From Cyanobium sp. Cruz CV13-4-11 (GTDB lineage Bacteria > Cyanobacteriota > Cyanobacteriia > PCC-6307 > Cyanobiaceae): 64,000 nucleotides of DNA. Position numbers and translations under genes: made by a program. The notes beneath the pieces are model-generated. The model had not been told where the DNA came from and made no database searches. It worked only from the letters and a program-made list of their open reading frames with translations. Of this stretch, positions 48,269 to 57,510 are shown in pieces (the first letter of the stretch is position 1; each line of letters opens with the position of its first letter). The DNA lies in the NCBI RefSeq assembly GCF_024346055.1, contig NZ_JAGQCH010000007.1, positions 62,001 to 126,000 on the forward strand. The letters run 5' to 3'.

Positions 48269-49381
48269 TCAGCGCAGGCAGGCCATCGGATGGCGGGGTG
48301 CCACCCCAAGAGCCTTGGCCACCCCGGGATGGCAGACCGCCCCATCGACGGTGTTCAGGCCGGAGAGCAGTTCGGGCCGGTCGGTGACAGCCTCCAGCAG
48401 GCCCCGTCCCGCCATCACCAGGATGTAGGGGAGCGTGACACTCACCAGGGCTTCGGTGGAAGTGAAGGGCACGGCGCCGGGCATGTTGCCCACGGCGTAG
48501 TGCTGCACCCCATGGATGGTGACCACCGGATCGGTGTGGGTGGTCTCGCGGCTGGTGGCGATGCAGCCCCCCTGGTCGATGGCCACATCCACGATCACTG
48601 AGCCTGGCCGCATGCGTTGCACCAGTTCCTCCCCCACCAGGGTGGGGGCCCGGCCGCCCGGCAGGAGAACGGCGCCGATCAGCAGGTCGGCCCCCGGCAC
48701 CAGCCGCTCGATCAGGCTGCGGCTGCTCACCAGGCCCGTCATCCGGCCGCGCCGGGCGGCTTCCAGCCCCCGCAGGCGGTGCGGCGAGCGATCCAGCAGG
48801 AACACCTCCGCATCCATCGCCGCGGCGATGCGGGCCGCGTTCCAGCCCACCGTGCCGGCCCCCAGCACCACCACCCGGGCCGGCCGCACGCCGGTGCAGC
48901 CCCCGATCAACACGCCACGCCCCCCGTGGGGTTTCTCGAGCAGGTGGGCCCCCACCTGGGCCGCCAGCCGGCCGGCCACCTCGCTCATCGGGGCCAGCAG
49001 CGGCAGGCTGCCGTCCTCGAGCTGCACCGTCTCATAGGCCACCGCCGTAGTGCCGGCCTCCAGCAGGGCCCGGCCCACCTCGGGGTAGGCCGCCAGGTGC
49101 AGGTAGGTGAACAGCACCAGATCGCTGCGCAGGAAGGCGAATTCCTGGGGCTGGGGCTCCTTCACCTTCACCACCAGATGGGCGGCCCAGGCCTCCTCAC
49201 AGCTGACGATGCGCGCGCCCGAGGCGCGGTAGTCGTCGTCGCTGATGCCGGCCCCCAGCCCGGCCCCCTCCTGGACCCGCACCTCCATGCCCTGGGACAC
49301 GAGCTCATGGACGCCGTCGGGGGTGAGGGCCACCCGCTGCTCGTCACGCTTGATTTCCGTGGGCACACCGATGCTCGCCAT
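48269..49381 (-). CDS. ald: Alanine dehydrogenase
   Basis: NAD-dependent L-alanine/pyruvate interconversion. The 370-residue enzyme starts MASIGVPTEIKRDEQRVALTPDGV. It has the substrate Lys/His region (VKVKEPQPQEF, LFTYLHLAA), the NAD loop VVVLGAGTVGWNAARIA, IVDVAIDQGGC, and a C-terminal NMPGAVPFTSTEAL typical of Ald. ATG 49381 is chosen; upstream in-frame sequence to 49492 is not family-like. It converges with the methyltransferase pseudogene, 16 bp apart. Confidence 0.95.
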   Translation of the reverse strand: MASIGVPTEIKRDEQRVALTPDGVHELVSQGMEVRVQEGAGLGAGISDDDYRASGARIVSCEEAWAAHLVVKVKEPQPQEFAFLRSDLVLFTYLHLAAYPEVGRALLEAGTTAVAYETVQLEDGSLPLLAPMSEVAGRLAAQVGAHLLEKPHGGRGVLIGGCTGVRPARVVVLGAGTVGWNAARIAAAMDAEVFLLDRSPHRLRGLEAARRGRMTGLVSSRSLIERLVPGADLLIGAVLLPGGRAPTLVGEELVQRMRPGSVIVDVAIDQGGCIATSRETTHTDPVVTIHGVQHYAVGNMPGAVPFTSTEALVSVTLPYILVMAGRGLLEAVTDRPELLSGLNTVDGAVCHPGVAKALGVAPRHPMACLR

Positions 49382-49460
49382 CGGGGAGGCCAGGGGTGCC
49401 GGGCCGGAAGCTGGCATGGCGCAGGAAGAATTGCCGCCCGAAGGCGATCGTGGCCAAACC

Positions 49461-51173
49461 CTAGGCCGAGGCGATGGGCATCCGCCAGCCACTGCCGAAG
49501 GCCCGGTCGCTCACCTTGAGCACCGGTGCCGCCTGGCGCCGCTTGAACTCGGCCCGCCGCAGCAAGCCGGCCACCCGGTCCACCAGCTCCCGGTCGGCCC
49601 CCTGGGCCACCAGCTCCTCCGGCGTGCGCATCTCCTCGATGCAGGCCTTCAGCAGGGGGTCAAGCACCCCGTAGTCGGGCAGGGAATCGCTGTCGCGCTG
49701 GTCGGGGCGAAGCTCGGCGCTGGGGGGCTTGGTGCGGATCGCCGCGCCGATCAACTCCCCGTCAGGCGGCAGGCCAAGGGCGGCGCGGCAGGGGCCGGAG
49801 GCCGCCCCATCCAGCCAGTCACAGAGGCCGGAGATGGTGGTCTTGTAGAGGTCGCCGATCACCGCCAGGCCACCGTTCATGTCCCCGTAGAGGGTGCAGT
49901 AGCCCACCGCCAGCTCCGACTTGTTGCCGGTGGAGAGCAGCAGGCCCCCCTTCTGGTTGGCCACCGCCATCAGCAGCGTGCCCCGGATCCGCGATTGCAG
50001 GTTCTCCTCGGTGACCCCCCGCGGTGCCCCCCCCAGCTCGGGGGTGAGGGCGGCGGCGAAGGCCTCCATCAGGGGCGCGATCGGCAGGGTGGCGGTGCGC
50101 AGGCCGAGCCGCCGGGCCAGGCCGTCGGCATCGTCGAGGGAGCCGGCCGAGCTGAACGGGGAAGGCATCCGCAGCCCCTCCACCCGGTCGGGACCGAGGG
50201 CCGCGGCGGCGATCACCGCCACCAGGGCCGAATCGATGCCGCCGCTCAGCCCCAGCAGGGCCCGCTGGAAGCCGCATTTGGCGGCGTAGTCGCGCACCCC
50301 CAGCACCAACACCCGCAGCAGTTGCTCCCAGGGGTCCGGCGGCGCCGCGGCGGGTGTCGTGGCGGCGGTGGCCGGGGCGACGTCCTCCCTGGCGGGGGCG
50401 GCGTCCCAGAAGCCCAGGTCCTCGGCGGCACAGGCCAGCCGCAGCAAGGGCCGCCCCGATCGATCCACCACGAAGCTGGCGCCGTCGAAGACCAGCTCAT
50501 CGTTGCCGCCCACCTGGTTGAGGTAGACCACCGGCGCCCCGAGCCGGGCCGCCGCCCGGGCCGCCAGGGCCTGGCGCACCTCCCCCTTGCCGCGGCCGAA
50601 GGGGGAGGCCGAGAGGTTGAGCAACAGGTCGATCCGGCTCGGCACCAGTTCGACGATCGGGTCCACCGCATCCGGCCAGCGGCTGTGGAGGTTCTCCTCC
50701 ACCCACAGGTCCTCGCAGATGGTCAGGCCCAGCCGCCAGGAACGGCCGCCGGCCTCCAGCTCCAGCACGGACGGGGCGTCGCCGGGCAGGAAGTAGCGAC
50801 GCTCATCGAAGACGTCGTAGCTGGGCAGGAGGCGCTTGCGGCAGACAAGACGCCAGCCTCCCTGCTCCACCAGGGCCAGGGCGTTGTACAGGCCGGGCTG
50901 GCGCCGGCCAGCCGCCGGCTCGGCCACCCCCACCAGCACCGCCAGATCGCCTGGGCAGGCTGCCGCCAAGGACGCAAGTACCCGCTCCTGGCGCTGGATC
51001 AGGGCTGGGCGCAGCAGCAGGTCCCGGGGCGGGTAGCCCCACAGCGAGAGCTCGGGGGTGAGCACCAGGTCGGCCTCGCCGGCGCGGGCCCGCTCGGCGG
51101 CCGCCAGGATCCTGCGGCCGTTGCCCTCCAGGTCGCCCACCAGGGGATTGAGCTGGGCCAGGGCGAGGCGCAT
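49461..51173 (-). CDS. nadE: Glutamine-dependent NAD+ synthetase
   Basis: Last step of NAD synthesis; it amidates nicotinate adenine dinucleotide using glutamine. The 570-residue protein joins an N-terminal nitrilase-type glutaminase domain (Glu in LVLTPELSLWGYPP, Lys in VCRKRLLPSYDVFDE, Cys in LGLTICEDLWV) to a C-terminal synthetase domain. The latter carries the PP-loop GLSGGIDSALVAVI, KSELAVGYCTLYGDMNGGLAVIGD and PPSAELRPDQRDSDSLPDY. Its start overlaps the nadD stop by one base, so two consecutive NAD steps are encoded together. Confidence 0.96.
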   Translation of the reverse strand: MRLALAQLNPLVGDLEGNGRRILAAAERARAGEADLVLTPELSLWGYPPRDLLLRPALIQRQERVLASLAAACPGDLAVLVGVAEPAAGRRQPGLYNALALVEQGGWRLVCRKRLLPSYDVFDERRYFLPGDAPSVLELEAGGRSWRLGLTICEDLWVEENLHSRWPDAVDPIVELVPSRIDLLLNLSASPFGRGKGEVRQALAARAAARLGAPVVYLNQVGGNDELVFDGASFVVDRSGRPLLRLACAAEDLGFWDAAPAREDVAPATAATTPAAAPPDPWEQLLRVLVLGVRDYAAKCGFQRALLGLSGGIDSALVAVIAAAALGPDRVEGLRMPSPFSSAGSLDDADGLARRLGLRTATLPIAPLMEAFAAALTPELGGAPRGVTEENLQSRIRGTLLMAVANQKGGLLLSTGNKSELAVGYCTLYGDMNGGLAVIGDLYKTTISGLCDWLDGAASGPCRAALGLPPDGELIGAAIRTKPPSAELRPDQRDSDSLPDYGVLDPLLKACIEEMRTPEELVAQGADRELVDRVAGLLRRAEFKRRQAAPVLKVSDRAFGSGWRMPIASA

Positions 51174-51742
51174 CAGGGCTCGGAGAGGCCGTAAAGATTG
51201 TGCTGCAGCAGCACGGGCCAGAGTTCGGACGGTACCTGGGCCGGATCGGGCCGCTCCCGGATCCGGGAGCTGGCGCTGGGCGGAATCGCCAGGGGCAGCA
51301 GGTCGAGCGTCGCCCCCATTGTGCGCAACCGCTCCAGATCGTCCGCCTCCAGCGGCCAGCCCTGGCGCTGAGCGATGCCGAGCCGGCAGCTCCGCAGCAG
51401 CGCGTCGGCCCGCTTCCAGCGGGGAATCTGGCCGGCCAGGTCGCTGCCCACCACGAAGACCAGTTCCCGGTCAGGCCAGCGGGCCCGGGCCCGCTCCAGG
51501 GTCTCCACCGCCCAGGGGCTGCTGAGGTCCTGCTCCAGGCTGAGCCGCGGGTCGTCGATGGCGGCCACCAGGGCGGCCAGCAGGGCGGTGCGCACCTCCA
51601 GGGGGGCGCCGTGCTGCTTGAGGGGGTTGTCGCTGGCCCAGGTGACCACCGCAGGGAACAGGCCCAGCAACCCCTCCAGCAGGGCCCGGTGGCCGCGGGT
51701 GGGGGGATCGGCGCTGGTGCCGAACAGGGCGAGACGGGTCAC
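51173..51742 (-). CDS. nadD: Nicotinate-nucleotide adenylyltransferase
   Basis: Adenylylates nicotinate mononucleotide. The 189-residue protein starts at GTG 51742 with LALFGTSADPPTRGHRALLEG, the nucleotidyltransferase G(T/S)xxPxxxGH motif. WASDNPLKQHGAPL, FVVGSDLAGQIPRW and the C-terminal IPPSASSRIRE (usual ISSTxIR region) follow. The GTG lies inside the stop of the upstream GTPase gene (GTGA). nadE follows with a one-base overlap. Confidence 0.92.
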   Translation of the reverse strand: MTRLALFGTSADPPTRGHRALLEGLLGLFPAVVTWASDNPLKQHGAPLEVRTALLAALVAAIDDPRLSLEQDLSSPWAVETLERARARWPDRELVFVVGSDLAGQIPRWKRADALLRSCRLGIAQRQGWPLEADDLERLRTMGATLDLLPLAIPPSASSRIRERPDPAQVPSELWPVLLQHNLYGLSEP

Positions 51743-53079
51743 GGGTGGAGACCGCCGCCGGCGGTCCCCTCCGCCCCCTGCTGCTGCCATTCGCTCAGCC
51801 AGCGGCGGGTTTCCGGATCCTGCCGCACCAGCCTCTGCAGCAGGGCCCCCGGCTGGCCGGCGGCGGTGGCGGCGCGCAGCAGCTCGGCGGCCGCCAGCCG
51901 GCCCGTGCGCCGGGTGGTGTGGACCGCCAGCGCCGCCTGGGCCAGGGCCACCGGGGCCGCCGGCGCCAGGCTCAGTCCGCCGCTCAGGGGCGCCGCCAGC
52001 AGCAGCAGCTGGCGCAGGCCACTCAACAGGAGCTGCAGGCCCAGCTGGGCGCCTCCCAGCAGGGCGTTGTGGCCACTGAGACGGGTAAGCAGGGCGCGGG
52101 CGCCGCCGCGGGTCATGGGCAGGCCGTAGAGCTGGCAGAGCTGGACCACCAGGGCGCTGTCGCAGGCCAGGCCGCCGGCCAGATCGAGCAGCAGCAGGGG
52201 GTTGGCCGCCACCCCCGTGGCCTTGAGGGCCGCGAAGCGGCCGATCAGGCCCTGGGCCTGGCGGCGACCGTGGCGCAGCCGGCAGCGGTGCAGGGCCTGG
52301 CTGAAGCGGTCGGCGGCCCGCAGGGCATTGAGGGCCAGCAGCAGCTCACCATGGCGCTCGAGCAGGCCGGTGAGTTCACGGCGCAGGGGCTCCACCCGGG
52401 GAGGGACCGGCTCGCTGCGCACCCGGCCGTCGGCCCGCAGACGGGCCTCGCGGGGGGCGGCCGCCACGGCCAGGGGGCGAAGGTTGCGGGCCCCCGCCGG
52501 CAGGCGCCGGCCGATGCTGGCCAGCAGGGCGTCGCGCTCGGCCTCCGGCCAGCAGTCGCTGCGATTGAGCACCAGCAGCAGGGGCTTGCCGGAGGCCAGC
52601 AGGTCGTCGAGGGCCTCGGCGTCCATCACGGTGAGGTCGCTGTCGATCACCAGCAGCACCAGGTCGGCGCCCACCGCCACCCGGGCCGCCAGGCGGGAGC
52701 GGGCGGCGGCGGCGATCTCATCGATGCCGGGGGTGTCCACCAGGTCGACCCCCTCCAGGCCGGCCAGGGGCTGGCCCCAGGTCTGCTGCTGCTGGCGGCG
52801 GGTACAACCGTGGGCCACGTCGGTGGCGAAGTGCTCCTCCCCGAGCAGGGCATTCAGCAGGCTCGACTTGCCCACCCCCACCCGGCCGAACACCGCCACC
52901 CGTGGCCGCCGGCGCCGCAGACGGTCCAGCTGGCGGTCGAGGCTGGCCAGTTCCGGCGCCAGGGCCGCCTGCTCCCGGCCGCTGAGCACCAGCCCCGATC
53001 GCCAGCGGGCCAGCAGCTGGCGGCAGCGCTCGGCGGCGGGGGGGGCGTCGAACGCCGGTGCCGGTGCCGCCGTCGTCAC
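51739..53079 (-). CDS. Era/dynamin-like GTPase with C-terminal membrane-associated domain (YcjF/DUF697-like)
   Basis: A 446-residue GTPase from GTG 53079. It has G1 FGRVGVGKSS (near residues 64-73), G3 DTPG (115-118) and G4 NRSD (172-175). The C-terminal half is helical and partly hydrophobic (VAANPLLLLDLAGGLACDSALVVQLCQLYGLPMTRGGARALLTRLSG), as in DUF697/YcjF proteins that act at membranes. The function is unknown. It is tied by four-base overlaps to the DUF21/CBS gene before it and nadD after it. Confidence 0.82.
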   Translation of the reverse strand: MTTAAPAPAFDAPPAAERCRQLLARWRSGLVLSGREQAALAPELASLDRQLDRLRRRRPRVAVFGRVGVGKSSLLNALLGEEHFATDVAHGCTRRQQQQTWGQPLAGLEGVDLVDTPGIDEIAAAARSRLAARVAVGADLVLLVIDSDLTVMDAEALDDLLASGKPLLLVLNRSDCWPEAERDALLASIGRRLPAGARNLRPLAVAAAPREARLRADGRVRSEPVPPRVEPLRRELTGLLERHGELLLALNALRAADRFSQALHRCRLRHGRRQAQGLIGRFAALKATGVAANPLLLLDLAGGLACDSALVVQLCQLYGLPMTRGGARALLTRLSGHNALLGGAQLGLQLLLSGLRQLLLLAAPLSGGLSLAPAAPVALAQAALAVHTTRRTGRLAAAELLRAATAAGQPGALLQRLVRQDPETRRWLSEWQQQGAEGTAGGGLHP

Positions 53080-54089
53080 GGCGTGGCCTCCACGGTGGCG
53101 GAGGGCCGGCGCCACCAGCCCGCCAGCACGGCCAGCACGGCCTCGGGCCCGATCACCCCCACGAAACCGCCGAACTCATCCACCACCACCCTCACCCTGG
53201 AGCCGTTGCGGCGGAAGCTGGTGAGCAGCCGGTCGGCCCGGATCATCTCCGGCACGAACTCCACCGGCTCGCAGAGATCGGCGGCCTGGCTGCCCCCCCT
53301 GCCCTCCACCAGGGCGGTGAGCAGCTGCTCGCGGCTGGCCACCCCCAGCACCTCATCCACCTCCTCCCCCAGCACCACCCACCAGGCAGTGGCATGCCGC
53401 AACAGGGTGGAGCGCTGCGCATCGAGGCTCTGGCGGCCCGCCAGGGTGGGGGCCGACACCCGGGGCAGCATCAGGTCCCGGGCGGTGAGGTCGTTGAGCT
53501 GGAACACCTTGGCGATCATGGCGGCTTCATCGGCCTCGATCTGGCCCTTCTGGGAACCCAGCCGCGCCAGCAGCCGGATTTCCTCCTCGTCGGTGCTGAT
53601 CTCGTTCTCAGCCGTGATCGCCGGCAGGATCCGCTCCAGCAGCAGAACCAGCGGCAGCATCAGCCCTGTGAACACGCCAAGGGCTGGGGCCGTGGCGAGG
53701 GCCACAGGCAGGGCCAGCTTGCTGCCGATCGCCTTGGGCAGGATCTCCCCCAGCAGGATCACCAGCACGGTGAGGGCCACCGAGAACAGGGGCAAGACCG
53801 GGCCGCTGACGCCGTAGCGGGCAAAGACGACGCTGGCGAAGCCGCCCACCATCAGGCTGCCGAAGATGTTGAAGATGTTGTTGGCGATCACCAGCACTGC
53901 CAGGGTGCGGCCGAGGCGCTGACGCAGGGCCTCCAGCCGCCGGGCCCCCGGCACCGGCCTGGGGCGGCTCGCCAGTTCATGCACCTTCACCGGATTGACG
54001 GTGAGCAGGGCCGCCTCCACCCCCGAACACAGAAAGGACCCCATCAGCATCCCGACCACCGCCAGCACCAGGAGCAGGAGATCGTTCAT
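53076..54089 (-). CDS. CNNM/CorC-type transporter-associated protein (DUF21 + CBS pair)
   Basis: A 337-residue protein of the hemolysin/CNNM family linked to Mg2+ or Co2+ handling. The N-terminal DUF21 domain has four hydrophobic segments (LLLVLAVVGMLMGSFLCSGVEAALLTVNPVKV, LAVLVIANNIFNIFGSLMVGG, LTVLVILLGEILPKAIGS). The CBS region (VFQLNDLTARDLMLPR, REQLLTALVEGRGG, VRVVVDEFGGFVGVI) follows. The C-terminal CorC/HlyC domain is missing, so this is the short form. ATG 54089 is the natural start. A pepP gene lies divergently 103 bp away. Confidence 0.88.
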   Translation of the reverse strand: MNDLLLLVLAVVGMLMGSFLCSGVEAALLTVNPVKVHELASRPRPVPGARRLEALRQRLGRTLAVLVIANNIFNIFGSLMVGGFASVVFARYGVSGPVLPLFSVALTVLVILLGEILPKAIGSKLALPVALATAPALGVFTGLMLPLVLLLERILPAITAENEISTDEEEIRLLARLGSQKGQIEADEAAMIAKVFQLNDLTARDLMLPRVSAPTLAGRQSLDAQRSTLLRHATAWWVVLGEEVDEVLGVASREQLLTALVEGRGGSQAADLCEPVEFVPEMIRADRLLTSFRRNGSRVRVVVDEFGGFVGVIGPEAVLAVLAGWWRRPSATVEATP

Positions 54090-54192
54090 CCGCGGCTGAT
54101 CGAAACAGACAGGATCGGCACGTGCAGGTTCGGGGGGATCACGTGTATTTAATCGGCTGTGCCATCTTCTCGCTGTACATCCCTTCACCGCG

Positions 54193-55524
54193 ATGCCGCC
54201 GACCTCCCCGATCGACGCCGCCCTGCTGGCCCGCCGTCGCCAGCGGTTTCTGCAGCAGCTGGGTGGCGTGGCCGCGGTGATCCCGGGGGCGGCGTTGGTG
54301 ACCCACCACGCCGATGTGGAGCACGGTTTTCGCCAGAACAGCGACTTCTGGTACCTCACCGGCTTCGATGAGCCCGGTGCCGTGGCGCTGTTCCTGCCCC
54401 ACCGACCCGACAACCCCTTCGTGCTGTTCGTCGAGGCGAAGGATCCCGGTGCCGAGGTGTGGAATGGCTTCCGCTGGGGTTGCGAGGGGGCCGTCACCAG
54501 CTTCGGCGCCGACCTGGCCCACCCCCGCAGCGAACTGGCCGAACGGCTGCCGGAGTACCTCGACGGCGCCGAAGGGATCGCCTTCCGGGTGGGCCGCCAT
54601 CCCCAGGTGGAGCCCCTGGTGCTCACCGCCTGGGCGCGCCAGCTGGATCGGGCCCCGCGCAGCGGCAAGGCCGCCCTGGGTCTGGTGGCCCCCTGCCCGC
54701 TGCTGCACGAGTTGCGGCTGCGCAAGGAACCCGAGGAGCTGGCCCGGTTGCGGGAGGCCGCCCGCATCTCCGCCGAGGCCCACGAACTGGCCCGGCGGGT
54801 GGTGCGGCCCGGCCTCAGCGAACGGCAGGTGCAGGCCGTGATCGAGCAGCACTTTCTTGAGCAGGGAGCGCGCGGGCCTGCCTATGGATCGATCGTGGCC
54901 GGTGGCGACAACGCCTGCGTCCTCCACTACACCGCCAATGCCGATGTGCTGCGGGACGGCGACCTGCTGCTGATCGATGCCGGCTGCAGCCTCGACGACT
55001 ACTACAACGGCGACATCACCCGCACCTTCCCCGTCAACGGGCGCTTCAGCGGCGAGCAACGGGCCCTCTACGAGCTGGTGCTGGCCGCCCAGGAGGCAGC
55101 GGTGGCGGTGGTGGCCCCCGGCCAGACCGCGGAGGGGGTGCACGACACCGCCGTGCGGGTGCTGGTGGAGGGGCTGGTGGAGCTGGGCCTGCTGAACGGC
55201 GCGGTGGATGGGCTCATCGAGCAGGGGGCCTACCGCCACCTGTACATGCACCGCACCGGCCACTGGCTCGGCCTCGATGTCCACGACGTGGGGGCCTACC
55301 GGCTGGGCGAACACCATGTGGCCCTGGAGCCGGGCATGGTGCTCACGGTGGAGCCCGGCCTCTACGTGAGTGACCGGCTGGCGGTGCCCGAGGGCCAGCC
55401 CGCCATCGCGGAGCGCTGGAAGGGCATCGGCATCCGCATCGAGGACGACGTGGCGGTGGTCGACCACGGCCATGAGGTGCTCACGGCCGCCGCCCTCAAG
55501 GCGCCGGTGGCGATGGAGCGCTGA
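54193..55524 (+). CDS. pepP: Xaa-Pro aminopeptidase (M24B)
   Basis: Metalloaminopeptidase that removes N-terminal residues before proline. The 443-residue enzyme has the AMP_N domain (GAALVTHHADVEHGFRQNSDFWYLTGF). All five metal ligands of the pita-bread fold are present: Asp in LLIDAGCSLDDYYNGDITRTF (two), His in MHRTGHWLGLDVHD, Glu in VLTVEPGLY, and Glu in GIRIEDDVAVV. Its 3' end overlaps the convergent HAD gene by 29 bp. Confidence 0.94.
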   Translation: MPPTSPIDAALLARRRQRFLQQLGGVAAVIPGAALVTHHADVEHGFRQNSDFWYLTGFDEPGAVALFLPHRPDNPFVLFVEAKDPGAEVWNGFRWGCEGAVTSFGADLAHPRSELAERLPEYLDGAEGIAFRVGRHPQVEPLVLTAWARQLDRAPRSGKAALGLVAPCPLLHELRLRKEPEELARLREAARISAEAHELARRVVRPGLSERQVQAVIEQHFLEQGARGPAYGSIVAGGDNACVLHYTANADVLRDGDLLLIDAGCSLDDYYNGDITRTFPVNGRFSGEQRALYELVLAAQEAAVAVVAPGQTAEGVHDTAVRVLVEGLVELGLLNGAVDGLIEQGAYRHLYMHRTGHWLGLDVHDVGAYRLGEHHVALEPGMVLTVEPGLYVSDRLAVPEGQPAIAERWKGIGIRIEDDVAVVDHGHEVLTAAALKAPVAMER

Positions 55525-56293
55525 ACAACTCCAGCACCTGGCGGGTGGAGCCCAGCACCCGGTCGGCACCTGCCTGGTGCAGCTGCGCTTCATACCGCAG
55601 GCGGTCGGCCTGCCGTCCGGGCCCGTGCAGGTGGGGGGGGGCCACCGCCAGGGCCTCAAACCGCTGGCCGGGCAGCCGTTCGCGGGCCCGGCGCACCGTC
55701 TCCACATCGGCCACCGTGTCACCGAGGTAGGCCACGGGCGGGGCACCGGCGCCCAGGGGCACCCCCGCCAGGGTGGCCGCCAGGGCCAGCAGGCCGGTGG
55801 GGTCGGGCTTGTCGGGGGCCTGGCCCATGGCGATCAGGGGCGGCGCCACCAGGCCCAGCCGCTGCTCCAGCACGAAGCGGGCCGAGGGGGGCTCGGCGCC
55901 GCTGACGAAGCCCCAGGCGATGCCCCGGTCGCTGAGGGCGGCAAAGAACGGCCCATCCACCAGCAGGGGCTCGCTGCCGATGAAGCCGCGCCAGAGGCCG
56001 GGATCCCCGTCAGGATCGCCACCGAAGTAGTGGCCGCTGAACACCGCCACCAGCTCCTCCCAGGCGGGCAGGGGGGCCATGCCGCGGCGGCGCAACAGCT
56101 CCATCGAGGCCTGCCAGTCGTTGTTCCAACGGCCTTCGCCCTTGAGGGCATCGATGGCGGCGGGCTCCGGAGCCCAACCGCTGAACTGCCGCACGGTTTC
56201 GACGATGGCGCGCCGGTAGCTGCCGCCCACATCCCTGATCACGCCGTCGATATCGAAGAGCAGGACGGCGCGGGGGGCGGCGGGGGCGGCCAG
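55496..56293 (-). CDS. HAD-superfamily IA hydrolase
   Basis: Predicted phosphatase. The first catalytic motif LLFDIDGVI (DxD) lies upstream of the in-frame GTG at 56242, so the GTG alone would break the active site. The open frame upstream contains no ATG, GTG or TTG before a stop; a CTG at 56293 gives LAAPAAPRAVLLFDIDGV and 265 residues and is the best candidate. Other motifs: SDRGIAWGFVSGAEPP, KPDPTGLLALAATL and YLGDTVADVE. It resembles the subfamily with RDVGGSYRRAIVETV and WNNDW motifs common in picocyanobacteria. Start codon uncertain. Confidence 0.8.
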   Translation of the reverse strand: MAAPAAPRAVLLFDIDGVIRDVGGSYRRAIVETVRQFSGWAPEPAAIDALKGEGRWNNDWQASMELLRRRGMAPLPAWEELVAVFSGHYFGGDPDGDPGLWRGFIGSEPLLVDGPFFAALSDRGIAWGFVSGAEPPSARFVLEQRLGLVAPPLIAMGQAPDKPDPTGLLALAATLAGVPLGAGAPPVAYLGDTVADVETVRRARERLPGQRFEALAVAPPHLHGPGRQADRLRYEAQLHQAGADRVLGSTRQVLELFSAPSPPAP

Positions 56294-56335
56294 GGGGGTT
56301 GCTGCGAATCGGCTGGTAAATTAATCGTTTGCTAG

Positions 56336-56824
<489 letters not shown>

Positions 56825-56842
56825 TCCCCACGCCCCCCGGCC

Positions 56843-57505
56843 TCAGGGCCCCGCTGCGTCCCGTTCGAACTGCCCGGCGGCCGCGGCGGTGTCCGGGCTG
56901 GCGAACAGCGCCTCGGCAATGGCTGGACTGATCGTGTGGTGGGCCAGGCCGGCGGCCGCCAGCCGGGCCAGATCCCCCGGCTGCCTCAGACTGGCCACCA
57001 GCAGGCGGGTGCTGGAGCCGACCCCTTCGAGGGCCCGCTGCATGGCGATCAGTTCTTCGTGGCCGTCGCGGCCGAGATCGCCGATGCGCCCCAGGTAGGC
57101 GGCGATGCCATCGGCGCCGAGGGCGGCCGCCACCAGCACCTGGGCCACCTCGTAGCAGGCGGTGAACGTGACGGGCACCCCTTCGGCGATCAGCTGGCGC
57201 GCCACCTCGGCCCCTCCCCGGGTGATCGGCACCTTGACGAACACCCGCTGGGGATCAAGGGCCGCCAGGGCGCGGCCGGTGGCCAGCTGCTGCTCCCCAT
57301 CGGCGCCCCAGGTCTGCAGATGCAGCTCCCGGCAGCCCAGGGCCGCAGCCCGCTGAGCCAGCTGGCCCAGGTGGTCGAGGTTGCAGGGCTGACCGGCCCG
57401 CCGCAGCAGGGTCGGGTTGGTGGTGACGCCCTGGAACAGGCCACTGGGCAGCCAGCGCTCCCACTCCAGGGGATCGGCGCAATCGAGCAGCAGACGCAGG
57501 GCCAT
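56843..57505 (-). CDS. Transaldolase / fructose-6-phosphate aldolase family protein
   Basis: A 220-residue class I aldolase of the small transaldolase (FSA/TalC) type. GVTTNPTLL is in the first strand region. VFVKVPITRGG holds the Schiff-base lysine. VTFTACYEVAQVLVAAALGADGIAAYLGRI matches the family, as does LVASLRQPGDLARLAAAGLAHHTIS. It acts on sugar phosphates in family members; substrate specificity is not fixed. It starts five bases after the PP2C gene stop and is probably the last gene of the signalling operon. Confidence 0.87.
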   Translation of the reverse strand: MALRLLLDCADPLEWERWLPSGLFQGVTTNPTLLRRAGQPCNLDHLGQLAQRAAALGCRELHLQTWGADGEQQLATGRALAALDPQRVFVKVPITRGGAEVARQLIAEGVPVTFTACYEVAQVLVAAALGADGIAAYLGRIGDLGRDGHEELIAMQRALEGVGSSTRLLVASLRQPGDLARLAAAGLAHHTISPAIAEALFASPDTAAAAGQFERDAAGP

Positions 57506-57510
57506 GGGTG

